From JABDIY01 sp963803875 (GTDB lineage Bacteria; Actinomycetota; Acidimicrobiia; Acidimicrobiales; SZUA-35), in contig CAWDOA010000016.1 of the NCBI GenBank assembly GCA_963803875.1, positions 248,001 through 312,000 of the forward strand: 64,000 bases of DNA. The letters are read 5' to 3'. A program made the translations under genes and the position numbers. Below are positions 8,168-16,238 of the stretch, one piece after another (position 1 is the stretch's first letter; every line of letters starts with the position of its first letter). Under the pieces are notes generated by a model, which was not told the origin of the DNA, did not search any database, and saw only the letters and a list, made by a program, of their open reading frames with translations.

Positions 8168-9898
8168 CTAGGGCAACTCGTCCTCGGTCGGCGTCTCGCC
8201 GTTGTCGGGGCGGTCCATCGGCGGCGCGATGAACAACGCTTCGAACTCGCTCGTCGGTCTTGTCTGGACCGACTCTCCCTCCTCGATGGCCTCTGCGGCC
8301 GACGGTAATGACACCGCCGACTCAGCTCGAATCGAATCTCTGGACACTTCGTATCGTTGTCTGCTCGTGCCCGACAACACGTCCATCATGCGAGCACCGA
8401 TGGCCGCATCCTCCGCGTCGGCGATGCCGTCAAGGTATCCGCTGACGAAATACCCGAGCAATCTGTTTCCAATCGGTGCGATGAGTCGTGCTGCGAGGCA
8501 GTCCGGCCGCCACACAGTGGAAATTTTGAGGATTGATTGCCCAGACGACTTGTCCAGAATGATCGCTTCGGTTGCAACGAGAGGATGATGGTCCAGCGTG
8601 GAATAGACGAAGCCGTAGTAGTCCTCGTCGCTGATCAGCGCGACCACCCGTCCGGTTGAGGTGATCGTGAAGGGTCCGACTGGAGTTGTGAAAACGAAAT
8701 CCTCGCCGATCAGAATCGGAGGTTGGGCCGGGGTCAGCTGGATCCCGGCCGCTTCGTGCCCGGCCCAGGTCCAGATCGCTTCGCATGAGTTGTCGAAGTC
8801 CGGTACCGATCGTTCACTCCGGTGAATGCGGAACCCCGCTGGAGCTTCTTGCGCAAATGGGTTCGCGTCGACTTTGGGAGCTTGGTGTTCGAGCTCCTGA
8901 ACCAAACCGTCCAGTTGCTCACGAGTTGGTGGACCGAGGTGGAAGAACGTTCGTCGGCACCCCTTCTTGATTTCGTGGGGGATGAGGTTCAGTCCGAGCA
9001 GAGCCGGGCCGCCGAAACCGATCGCAATCAATCGAGCATCCAGCGTCCGCATCAGGTCGATCGCCTCCCCGTCCAAATCGTAGAACGTGAACCCTTGGGC
9101 GGCGATGACCAGCCCTGCGCCGAAACCGATCGCAACGCCTCCCGACAGAAGACCGATCTGGGCGACCACGGATTGTTCGGATCCGATGCGTAGTAACGCA
9201 AATCCGATTTTGGCGAAGGCCAAGGCGATGATGACATGACCGACCAGCTCGGCGGTTCCACCGGAACGACTGGCGATTGCGCCCACCGCGATCGCGACCA
9301 ACATCAGTTGAGCGGTCCACCAGCGCCCCTTGGTCTGCCGCACACATTCGGCGGCGACAACGGGAAACAGGAACACGATGGACTGGAACTCGATCGGCGA
9401 GGCGAAGCCAATGCCCATTCGAGCCAGGGTGAATGCAACTCCTGAAACGCCGACCAGCACGAGGCCGGCGTCCATCACAACCATCGGACTAGCGAAGGTT
9501 CCTCGACTGAGGAATCGGAAGATGCCAACCGTGGCGACGAGGAAGGTCAGGGCGAGCCAGGGTAGGGACAGGATGAAGGAAAGTGGACCTGAAGCGAGCA
9601 GTGACAATGACGCTGCAATGGCGGCGGGTACCGAGAACGCCCGAAGCCAGGAGATCGACGCATTCGTCGGGCCAGACGTTGTCCGCTCGGCCAGCCTGAG
9701 CGCCAAAGGCAGCCCGACCAGAGCCGAGAGCATCCAGAGGGCAGAACCTACGTCGCGTACGACACCGATGACGATCGCCAGCCATATGAGGGCGCCGAAG
9801 ACGGTCTCTGCGGCGGGGACACGACTCGCGAGGAGGCCTTCGAGATACACCTCCGACTTCATCTTCTGTTTCGCGTCTTTGACGCCGGCGACAGCCAT
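8168..9898 (-). CDS. unrecognised polytopic membrane protein with large C-terminal soluble domain
   Basis: I do not recognise this 576-residue protein. After a short charged N-terminus it has about ten hydrophobic segments (to roughly residue 315), including a glycine-rich helix (LLSGGVAIGFGAGLVIAAQG). About 240 mainly hydrophilic residues follow, with a conserved-looking centre (PILIGEDFVFTTPVGPFTITS) and an acidic C-terminal tail. There is no signal peptide, Walker, HTH or catalytic motif that I can name. It is immediately downstream of the tRNA-Ser gene on the same strand and 74 bp upstream of the dtxR-type gene. Codon use looks like its neighbours. The C-terminal domain is probably cytoplasmic or sensory; the function is unknown. 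Confidence 0.65.
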   Translation of the reverse strand: MAVAGVKDAKQKMKSEVYLEGLLASRVPAAETVFGALIWLAIVIGVVRDVGSALWMLSALVGLPLALRLAERTTSGPTNASISWLRAFSVPAAIAASLSLLASGPLSFILSLPWLALTFLVATVGIFRFLSRGTFASPMVVMDAGLVLVGVSGVAFTLARMGIGFASPIEFQSIVFLFPVVAAECVRQTKGRWWTAQLMLVAIAVGAIASRSGGTAELVGHVIIALAFAKIGFALLRIGSEQSVVAQIGLLSGGVAIGFGAGLVIAAQGFTFYDLDGEAIDLMRTLDARLIAIGFGGPALLGLNLIPHEIKKGCRRTFFHLGPPTREQLDGLVQELEHQAPKVDANPFAQEAPAGFRIHRSERSVPDFDNSCEAIWTWAGHEAAGIQLTPAQPPILIGEDFVFTTPVGPFTITSTGRVVALISDEDYYGFVYSTLDHHPLVATEAIILDKSSGQSILKISTVWRPDCLAARLIAPIGNRLLGYFVSGYLDGIADAEDAAIGARMMDVLSGTSRQRYEVSRDSIRAESAVSLPSAAEAIEEGESVQTRPTSEFEALFIAPPMDRPDNGETPTEDELP

Positions 9899-10040
9899 GG
9901 TTCAGTTATCGACCGAAATCGCTCGTACCTTTGCGGGTTCCTTCCGAGCTTTGCGTATCCGGTCGACCTCAAGCCGGCTCCTGCGTATGGACTGCACCAA
10001 ATCGGGAGGGTGTCTTACGCAGTTTCGGCGGTGGGCGGAT

Positions 10041-10130
10041 TGGCGGAGAGAGGGGGATTCGAACCCCCGGTGACCGTGAAGCCACAACGGTTTTCAAGAC
10101 CGACGCAATAGTCCGCTCTGCCATCTCTCC
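10041..10130 (-). tRNA. tRNA-Ser (anticodon TGA)
   Basis: Read on the minus strand, the acceptor stem GGAGAGA (10130-10124) pairs with TCTCTCC (10051-10045), followed by discriminator G and an encoded CCA at 10043-10041. The long variable arm expected of tRNA-Ser is present, the T-loop is GGTTCGAATCC, and the anticodon loop CTTGAAA gives TGA, reading UCA-type serine codons. Confidence 0.95.
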
Positions 10131-10206
10131 GTCGACAAAGGTAGCAATGCCTCCGCGTTACGACACCGGGTTGGTAACTCGCCGGCTTCGCTGGCACCAT
10201 CGTCCC

Positions 10207-11064
10207 GTGCCGGCAACGCCCACAACCGTCGAATTCAAGAGCTCTGTGCCCGAGGTGACACTCTTCGCCGATTACTGGCCCGGGGATCTGACGCCGGTTG
10301 TGCTCGTGCACGGTGGGGGCCAGACCCGCCATTCGTGGGGACAGACCGCAGCTGCGATCGCTGAAACCGGTCATGCGGTCTATTCGATCGACCAACGGGG
10401 CCATGGCGATAGCAGCTGGGATCCCGACGGCAAGTACCGGTTCACCGACTACGGCGCCGACGCCGTTGCCGTGCTGGACCAACTCGATCGGCCCGCCATC
10501 TGGATCGGGGCTTCACTGGGAGGGATGGCCGGCATGTTGGCCGCCGACGACCGCGCCGAGTCGATGCATGCACTCGTCCTGGTGGATATCACCGCCCAGC
10601 CCGCTCTCCAGGGTGTCGATCGAATTCTCACCTTCATGGGAACCACCAGCGAGACGGGTTTTGCGTCGTTGGAGGAGGCAGCCGACGTAGTCGCCGCGTA
10701 TCAACCAGGGCGGGCGCGGACCAAGAACCTCGAGGGACTGAAGAAGAACCTTCGCCTCGGCGACGACGGCCGCTGGCGCTGGCACTGGGATCCTGCGTTC
10801 ATGACCGTGCGAGGCGAGGATGATCACGACCACGACCAGCGCCATGAGAAGCTCGTGCACGCTGCCAAGGGTCTCGAATGCCCGGTGCTCTTGATCCGTG
10901 GCCGAAAGAGCGACCTGGTCACCGACGCCGAGGTCGAGGAGTTCATGGCCACCGTGCCCCATGCCAATTTCGTGGATGTCGCCGACGCCGCCCACATGGT
11001 GGCCGGCGATGTGAATGATGTGTTCACCGCCGCAGTGTTGGAATTCCTCGCGACTGTCGCCTGA
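10207..11064 (+). CDS. alpha/beta hydrolase
   Basis: A 285-residue alpha/beta-hydrolase-fold enzyme. The oxyanion motif VLVHGGGQTRHSW, the nucleophile elbow GASLGG, the family SIDQRGHGDS strand and a late histidine (DAAHMVAGD) complete a Ser-Asp/Glu-His triad; the acid is probably in GRKSDLVTDAEVEE. The frame is open from 9931 but runs through the tRNA gene, so GTG 10207, at the start of conserved sequence, is the sensible start. Substrate unknown; ester, epoxide or haloalkane hydrolysis cannot be separated by eye. The YqeY-type gene follows 18 bp later and may be co-transcribed. Confidence 0.8.
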   Translation: MPATPTTVEFKSSVPEVTLFADYWPGDLTPVVLVHGGGQTRHSWGQTAAAIAETGHAVYSIDQRGHGDSSWDPDGKYRFTDYGADAVAVLDQLDRPAIWIGASLGGMAGMLAADDRAESMHALVLVDITAQPALQGVDRILTFMGTTSETGFASLEEAADVVAAYQPGRARTKNLEGLKKNLRLGDDGRWRWHWDPAFMTVRGEDDHDHDQRHEKLVHAAKGLECPVLLIRGRKSDLVTDAEVEEFMATVPHANFVDVADAAHMVAGDVNDVFTAAVLEFLATVA

Positions 11065-11082
11065 TCCCGCCACACTGGGACC

Positions 11083-11532
11083 ATGTCTTTGAAAGCGCAG
11101 CTCCGTTCCGACATGACCGCTTCGATGAAGGCCGGTCACAAGGACCGCACCAGGACGATCCGTTTGCTGATGGCGGCCGTGATGGCCGAAGAGAAAGCTG
11201 GTGAAACTGCAATCGAGCTCGACGACGCCGGCGTCCAGTCCGTACTCAAACGGCAACTGAAGCAGCGAAGCGAGAGCATCGAGGCCTTCCGAGCCGGCGG
11301 CCGTGAAGAGCAGGCCGCCGCAGAAGAGGCAGAAGCGGCAATCATCGCCCAGTACCTGCCGGCAGCCATGAGCGAAGAAGAGCTCCAGTCCAAGGTCACA
11401 GAGGCGCTGCAAGCCGGCGGCTTCACCGAGATGTCGCAGATGGGTGCAGCGATGAAGGCTGTGATGGCCGAGATCGGCGGCGATGCCGACGGCAAGCGTG
11501 TCTCGGCACTGGTGCGCTCGGCTCTCAGCTGA
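11083..11532 (+). CDS. GatB/YqeY domain protein
   Basis: A 149-residue single-domain protein of the YqeY family, which shares the tail domain of GatB, the tRNA-dependent amidotransferase subunit. The family hallmarks are visible: an N-terminal helix (LRSDMTASMKAG), the ..LLMAAVMAEEKAG segment, the middle IIAQYLPAAMSEEEL and the C-terminal MGAAMKAVMAEIGGDADGK. It may bind tRNA or assist misacylated-tRNA metabolism, but no activity is proven for the family. ATG start. Confidence 0.85.
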   Translation: MSLKAQLRSDMTASMKAGHKDRTRTIRLLMAAVMAEEKAGETAIELDDAGVQSVLKRQLKQRSESIEAFRAGGREEQAAAEEAEAAIIAQYLPAAMSEEELQSKVTEALQAGGFTEMSQMGAAMKAVMAEIGGDADGKRVSALVRSALS

Positions 11533-11585
11533 GTCCTGCATCGTGAAACGGCAACCTGGCGAAGTTCAGCTCGTAGGCTGATGCG

Positions 11586-12496
11586 GTGACTATCGCATAC
11601 CTCGGGCCTCCGGGAACCTTCACCGAACAGGCACTGCGAAGCGAGAGTGACCTCGATTCCATGGACCTGTTTCCAATGCGAACCTTCGTCGACGTGCTGT
11701 ATGCGTGTCGCGACGGTGAAGTTGAACTGGGGTTCGTGGCGATCGAGAACGCCATCGAGGGCATGGTCAACGTCACGATGGATACCCTGGCATTCGACAC
11801 CGACCTACTGATCCAGCGTGAGGTGGTGCTCGATATCAAGATGGAACTGATGGCCCAGCCGGGCACAACCCTGGACGACATCAAGGTGGTCGCGTCTCAC
11901 CCGGTGGCCAACGCCCAGTGTCGAGCCTTCCTTCGTGCCCAGCTACCAGACGTCACGGTGCAGCCGGCCAACTCCACGGCCGAAGGAGCGCGCATCGCGG
12001 CGGAGACCAACGGAGTAGCTGCAATCGGTCCCAGTATCGCAGGCGAACGATACGGGCTGGAGACGATCGTGTCCGACATCGCCGATCACGCGGAGAACCA
12101 AACCCGATTCCTGGTGGTTGCCCGGAGCGGTGTTCCAAGCCCGAGCGGTCACGACAAGACCACCGTCGTTCTGCGGCAAAGGACAACCACCCCGGTTCAT
12201 TGGTTGCGATCCTCCAGGAGTTCGCCGCCAGGAACATCAACCTGTCTCGACTCAGCTCCCGACCGGACAAGAAGATGATCGGCGAGTACGCATTCATCGT
12301 GGATCTCGAAGGTCACATATCTGACGATGTGGTGGCCGACTGTCTCAAAAACATCCACGCCAAACACGCCGATGTGAAGTTCCTTGGCAGCTATCCCACG
12401 GCTGGGCAAGGCCACGAGGAAACCCGCTTCCGCAACACCGCAGCGTGGGACGATGCCACCGAATGGATGGACTCCCTGCGATCCCAGATGGACTAG
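11586..12496 (+). CDS. pheA: prephenate dehydratase (frameshifted as sequenced)
   Basis: Converts prephenate to phenylpyruvate, the committed step to phenylalanine. The N-terminal catalytic domain begins with YLGPPGTFTEQAL (GTG 11586) and includes the TTR-like core; the C-terminal ACT domain (LVAILQEFAARNINLSRLSSRP) binds phenylalanine for feedback. The two parts are in different frames. Adding one A to the AAA at 12178-12180 joins VVLRQ to KDNHPGSLVAIL and gives a normal 303-residue enzyme. As written the protein would stop at 12278 after about 30 unrelated residues. A homopolymer sequencing error is likeliest, because the enzyme is biosynthetic and everything downstream is intact. Confidence 0.85.
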
Positions 12497-12533
12497 AGGC
12501 CTGAAGGCGAGCGTCGAGGCCTCCCGCAGGGAA

Positions 12534-13241
12534 TCAATTGAACATCCTGAGCCACTGTTCGGCGGTCTTGGGGCGGTAGACGATGTTGTTGGCCCGCGTG
12601 TCACGCATCGATTGAGTGGGTTTGGGGGAGTACTGGTGGCCGGGGCAGAGGATCACGTCATCGCCCACGTCGGCCAGTCCGGTGTTGATGCTGTGGTACA
12701 ACATTTCGGCGTCGCCGCCGGGTAGGTCGGTCCGGCCGCAGCCGTCGAGGAAGAGCGTGTCGCCCGATACCAGTCGGTCCTGCACCAGGATGCACTGGGA
12801 GCCCGGCGTATGACCAGGAGTGTGCAGCAGATCGAGCGGGATGTTGCCCACATGCACCCTGTCGCCGGGATCGTGACCCACCAGCTGATCGGAGCCAACG
12901 CCGGTGACCTTGGTTACGAACTCGGTTTCCGGCTTCTGGAAATGGATCGGCACGTCCTGACGGGCCAGGAGATCTGAGATACCGATCACGTCGAAGCCCA
13001 TCATTTGCCCGCCCACATGGTCGGCGTGGTAGTGGGTGCCGATGACGCCGGTGAGCTTCAGACCTTCCTCGTCGACGATTTCCAGCAGTCCTTCAACGTC
13101 ATAGGCCGGATCGACCAGCATGGCTTCACCGCTCACCCGGTCGCCGATCAAGTACGCAAAGTTGACCATCTGGCCGGCTATGGGGTCAGCCTTGGCGAAG
13201 TCGCGCCCTGAGAGTAGCTGTCGGAACACCAGCGAAGACAT
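12534..13241 (-). CDS. MBL-fold metallo-hydrolase, glyoxalase II / persulfide-dioxygenase-like
   Basis: A 235-residue metallo-beta-lactamase-fold enzyme. The metal-binding signature THYHADHVGG, the second-shell histidine (LHTPGHTPGS), the bridging aspartate in SGDTLFLDGCGRTDLP and the late histidine LCPGHQYSP fit the hydroxyacylglutathione-hydrolase / sulfur-dioxygenase branch; the GCGRTDLPGG strand is typical of that branch. Whether it acts on a thioester of an actinobacterial thiol (such as mycothiol) or on persulfides cannot be decided. ATG start at 13241; it converges on pheA with 37 bp between. Confidence 0.8.
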   Translation of the reverse strand: MSSLVFRQLLSGRDFAKADPIAGQMVNFAYLIGDRVSGEAMLVDPAYDVEGLLEIVDEEGLKLTGVIGTHYHADHVGGQMMGFDVIGISDLLARQDVPIHFQKPETEFVTKVTGVGSDQLVGHDPGDRVHVGNIPLDLLHTPGHTPGSQCILVQDRLVSGDTLFLDGCGRTDLPGGDAEMLYHSINTGLADVGDDVILCPGHQYSPKPTQSMRDTRANNIVYRPKTAEQWLRMFN

Positions 13242-13368
13242 ATGTCCAGGATAGGGCCCGTTCGCAGCGCTCCGATCGCTGCACGGTCAACGTGGGCGGT
13301 CTTTGGCCGATGGAACGGGAGAGCAGGCCGAAGGCGGGCTGCTGCGAAGTGCCCTACAGCGAGGAAGC

Positions 13369-13884
13369 ATGTTGATTACCAAGGAATCGTCGACCCGGCT
13401 CGCGGCGGAACGAAGGAGTGCAACCGACGATCTGGCCAACCATGTCGGCTCAGTCCTTCGTGAGCTGAACAGCGTGCGCAACGAGACCAAACGATTGCTG
13501 GATCAGCGGCGTCAATTGGAGGTGTATCTCCAGGCACTCCGCACTGAACTCGAAGCTCTCCGCGCTGAAAAAGTGGAGCTCATGGCACTCAAGGTTCAGG
13601 TAGAGCCTGCATCAGCCGCAGAACCCGAGGTTGATCTCATCGCCCGGGCGCGATCTGCCGCTGCAAACGTCGCAAACGAGAACCGGCGAGCACTGGCGGC
13701 CAAGCAGGTCGGAGGCCGATCGGCCACCAAGGAGTCTCGGCCCCGGCACACGTCCGCCGAGCCGACGCCACCCGGAGAACTCAAGGCTCGATCTCAGAGC
13801 GATGAAGACGCATTCCACGCGTTCCTCGAAGCCGATGTTGATCACGACAAGAGCCGCGAATGGTTCATGTCTCACCAGACGTGA
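13369..13884 (+). CDS. coiled-coil protein of unknown function
   Basis: A 171-residue hydrophilic protein. Residues about 15-75 form a heptad-rich coiled coil (LANHVGSVLRELNSVRNE and the following QRRQLEVYLQALRTELE), then an alanine- and arginine-rich linker and an acidic end. No membrane segment or catalytic motif. The frame is open from TTG 13303, but ATG 13369 has a GAGGA motif at 13361-13365 just upstream and is preferred. A cytoskeletal or polar-organising role like other actinobacterial coiled-coil proteins is possible, but I have no family match. Confidence 0.6.
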   Translation: MLITKESSTRLAAERRSATDDLANHVGSVLRELNSVRNETKRLLDQRRQLEVYLQALRTELEALRAEKVELMALKVQVEPASAAEPEVDLIARARSAAANVANENRRALAAKQVGGRSATKESRPRHTSAEPTPPGELKARSQSDEDAFHAFLEADVDHDKSREWFMSHQT

Positions 13885-13961
13885 CCCTTCAGCGAGTGGC
13901 GCTGGTGAGGTAAACACTCGGCTTGCGCCCGCGTCCGGGGCCATGTGGAACAATCGAATGG

Positions 13962-14597
13962 GTGAAGCAACGATCGACCGCAGCCTGCGTGCGGTTCCTC
14001 TCGTTCTCGGGTGCTCGAGTCGTGTTGGTCGCCCTCAGCCTGGCGATCGTTCTCTCGGGAATCATGGTCGGAGCGGCACCCGTCGGGGCCGAACAACCCA
14101 GCAAGGTGGTGACCGCTCTCCGCCGTGATGGCGTGTTCGTTCACAACAAACGCGACAACGACATTGATCGTGAAGTCCTGATCGACATTGTGAAGGAGGC
14201 TGATCGGCTCGGGTACAAGATGGCCGTCGTCATACCACTGGACCCCCTACCCGAGCTTGGCTCGTTCGTGCTGCGGGTGCAACAGGGTGGAGAGTTCGAT
14301 GCGGTCATCGGATTCGGACTCGAAGGTCAGGTCGAAGCCGAGACGAGTGAGGCACTCGACGGTGAACGGTTGAGCGCCCTCCGTGCCGTGCGGGAAGCCG
14401 AGGGCTCGCCGGAGGAACTGACCGCGTTGTTCCTCACCGAACTCACCACCGATTCTCCCGCTTCAGTTCCCGACATCGTGTGGAGGATCGCGCGCTGGGT
14501 GGCGATGCTGGTGGCACTGTTGATAGCTGCGGGAGTGTCGGAGCAGGTTCTGCGCAACTTCTCCAGAAGAGGCCAGCGAAATCAATCGGCGGCGTAG
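13962..14597 (+). CDS. exported or membrane-anchored protein, TPM-like fold possible
   Basis: About 211 residues from GTG 13962. An N-terminal hydrophobic signal/anchor (VVLVALSLAIVLSGIMVGAA) precedes a small alpha/beta domain (RDGVFVHNKRDN..., then YKMAVVIPLDPL and FDAVIGFGLEGQ), and a C-terminal helix (VAMLVALLIAAGVSEQVL) with a basic tail spans the membrane again. This order (signal, small domain reminiscent of TPM/DUF6676 proteins, C-terminal TM) is known in actinobacterial envelope proteins, but the family assignment is only by resemblance. It overlaps the end of the convergent SpoU gene by 16 bp. Confidence 0.6.
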   Translation: MKQRSTAACVRFLSFSGARVVLVALSLAIVLSGIMVGAAPVGAEQPSKVVTALRRDGVFVHNKRDNDIDREVLIDIVKEADRLGYKMAVVIPLDPLPELGSFVLRVQQGGEFDAVIGFGLEGQVEAETSEALDGERLSALRAVREAEGSPEELTALFLTELTTDSPASVPDIVWRIARWVAMLVALLIAAGVSEQVLRNFSRRGQRNQSAA

Positions 14598-15211
14598 GTC
14601 CTGATCCAGGTATACATCGCGATGCCGGCCGCAACACCGGCGTTGATGCTGCGGGTTGAACCGAACTGTGGGATCGACCGGCACTCATCCAGGTAGGGCC
14701 GGATTCGTTCGCTGAGCCCGGGGCCCTCCTGACCGAATACCAGAATGCAGGCGAGTGGAAGCGGGGTGGCGTCGATACCGGTTGATCCTGGAAGGTTGTC
14801 GATCCCGACCACAGTGAGATCGTGGTCCGCAGCGAACTGGGCAAGATCGGCGGGCTCGGGATGGTGGCGCACGTGCTGGTAGCGGTCGGTCACCATTGCG
14901 CCCCGTCGATTCCATTTCTTCTTGCCGACGATGTGCACCTCAGCCGCCATGAATGCGTTCGCAGTGCGAACCACAGTGCCGATGTTCAGATCGTGCTGCC
15001 AGTTCTCGATGGCGATGTGGAACCGATGGCGCCGGGTGTCGAGGTCGGCGACGATCGCGTCGACGGTCCAGTAGCGGTACTCATCGAGCACGTTCCTGCG
15101 GTCGCCTTCGGCGAGAAGTTGCGGGTCGAACCTCGGGTCCGTGGGCCACGGTTCGGGATGGGGCCCCACCCCCACCTCACGAGAGCCGGTCTGGAGGTCG
15201 TCGGAACTCAA
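14582..15211 (-). CDS. SpoU/TrmH-family RNA 2'-O-methyltransferase
   Basis: A 209-residue SPOUT-class methylase acting on ribose of rRNA or tRNA with S-adenosylmethionine. Motif 1 (ENWQHDLNIGTVVRTANAF), motif 2 (LVFGQEGPGLSE) and motif 3 (IPQFGSTRSINAGVAAGI) of the trefoil-knot domain are all present. An N-terminal extension of about 60 residues precedes the domain. The start is TTG at 15211 in this frame. The exact target nucleotide is unknown. 25 bp upstream is the end of pyrE on the same strand. Confidence 0.85.
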   Translation of the reverse strand: MSSDDLQTGSREVGVGPHPEPWPTDPRFDPQLLAEGDRRNVLDEYRYWTVDAIVADLDTRRHRFHIAIENWQHDLNIGTVVRTANAFMAAEVHIVGKKKWNRRGAMVTDRYQHVRHHPEPADLAQFAADHDLTVVGIDNLPGSTGIDATPLPLACILVFGQEGPGLSERIRPYLDECRSIPQFGSTRSINAGVAAGIAMYTWIRTYAAD

Positions 15212-15236
15212 AGGACGGGACCGTGAAAGCAGGGGA

Positions 15237-15825
15237 TCATTCCGATCCCACGGGAGGGAGACCGAGGTCGGCGTAGTCGAAGAGGGGAGCGAAGGGGATT
15301 CCAGCTGCTGCGAACCGTTCGGCGGGCTCGTCGCTTCGGGTCACCAGGGTTGTGGCAAGAACCGATCTCCCACCTTCGGCCCGGATCCGTTCGTCAGCAA
15401 CCAGGCTCGATGCTCCGGTGGAGATTACGTCATCCACAAGCAGCACCCGCTTGCCATTGACATCGGCTCCTTCGATGTACTTGTCGGTACCACGGCCCTT
15501 TGACTGTTTTCGGACCACGAACCAGTCGAGCCCTCCGACGATGGCAACCCCGTGGGCAAACTGATCTGCACCGAGGGTCAAACCCCCTACGGCATCGGCC
15601 GCAACCGTCTGCTCGGTCAGCAGATCCATCATGCACACGCACGCCAGTGCAAGATCGGCTCCGTTGCCAAGTGCGCGCTTGCCGTCGATGAAGAACCGGG
15701 ACATCGCCCCGGAAGAAAGCTGCACCGGCTCGTCCAACTTGGTGACGCCCTTGTTCAGCAGAACAGCCCCGGAGGGCAGAGCGGCGTTCGTCGGGCGTGT
15801 CGGGAAGGCTGGCCAGCGGATTCAC
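15237..15825 (-). CDS. pyrE: orotate phosphoribosyltransferase (frameshifted as sequenced)
   Basis: Transfers ribose-5-phosphate from PRPP to orotate, giving OMP in pyrimidine synthesis. The PRPP-binding loop VLLVDDVISTGAS and the orotate region LSSGAMSRFFIDGK are in one frame, while the first about 22 residues (from GTG 15825: NPLASLPDTPDERRSALR) are in another. Removing one C from CCCC at 15767-15770 fuses them as RSALRAVLLNKGVTKLDEP, a normal OPRTase N-terminus, and yields 195 residues. As written only the part from an internal TTG at 15737 is readable. A homopolymer sequencing error is likely. An upstream gap with two hairpins separates it from tRNA-Leu. Confidence 0.85.
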
Positions 15826-15851
15826 ACTAGAAACCGTAGCGACTGCCCACC

Positions 15852-15925
15852 GCCGAAAAAGCGTGCCCAGCCCACCGTTTTGCAGGGCTGCGCACGCTAG
15901 AACAGTCCCTTCGTGGACTGTGTAC
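15852..15925. repeat. intergenic repeat family 3, copy B, two hairpins
   Basis: Shares GCCGAAAAAG, the CCAGCCCACCGT core and GTGGACT..GTAC with 7301-7388. Here the first hairpin is strong: AGCGTGC (15860-15866) and CAGCCC (15868-15873) pair with GGGCTG (15885-15890) and GCACGCT (15892-15898), 13 bp with one C-C mismatch. A second is ACAGTCC (15902-15908) with GGACTGT (15915-15921). It lies in the divergent gap between pyrE and tRNA-Leu, so it is unlikely to be just a terminator. Confidence 0.6.
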
Positions 15926-15992
15926 GCCAGAACGAACGGGAATCGGTCGGCAAAGCCCGGCTGGACGGGTTACCCTTTCGGCTCTCACTCAA

Positions 15993-16076
15993 GCGCGAGT
16001 GGTGGAATTGGCAGACACGCAGGATTCAGGTTCCTGTGCTGGCAACAGCGTGAGGGTTCAAGTCCCTCCTCGCGGA
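15993..16076 (+). tRNA. tRNA-Leu (anticodon CAG)
   Basis: Acceptor GCGCGAG (15993-15999) pairs with CTCGCGG (16069-16075) except for a G-G mismatch at the first pair. The D-loop is AATTGGCAGAC, the anticodon stem CAGGA/TCCTG closes a TTCAGGT loop giving CAG, a long variable arm is present, and the T-loop is GGTTCAAGTCC. No CCA is encoded. The mismatched first pair may be another sequence error or a quirk. Confidence 0.93.
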
Positions 16077-16095
16077 CGATCCGTTTTTCGTTGAG

Positions 16096-16130
16096 CCCCG
16101 CCCTCCCGAGGTCGGGGTTCTTCTCTTTCT
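16096..16130 (+). terminator. Rho-independent terminator after tRNA-Leu
   Basis: CCCCG-C-CCTC-CC-GAGG-T-CGGGG forms a GC stem at 16096-16117 with one internal mismatch, followed by a pyrimidine tail TTCTTCTCTTTCT. It lies 20 bp past the tRNA and before the MFS gene at 16239. Confidence 0.75.
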
Positions 16131-16238
16131 ACAGATCTCCCGCCCGGGTCCACCCTCGTCAGGCATCTGTCGCTGAGAGATCCACACCGGCCGGTAGGCG
16201 GGACCACTATTTCCAAGCGAGGCCGACAGAATGCAGAG

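Noticed and set aside
9931..10206. N-terminal extension of the alpha/beta hydrolase
   Set aside because: It would run through the tRNA-Ser gene, and the conserved protein begins at GTG 10207.
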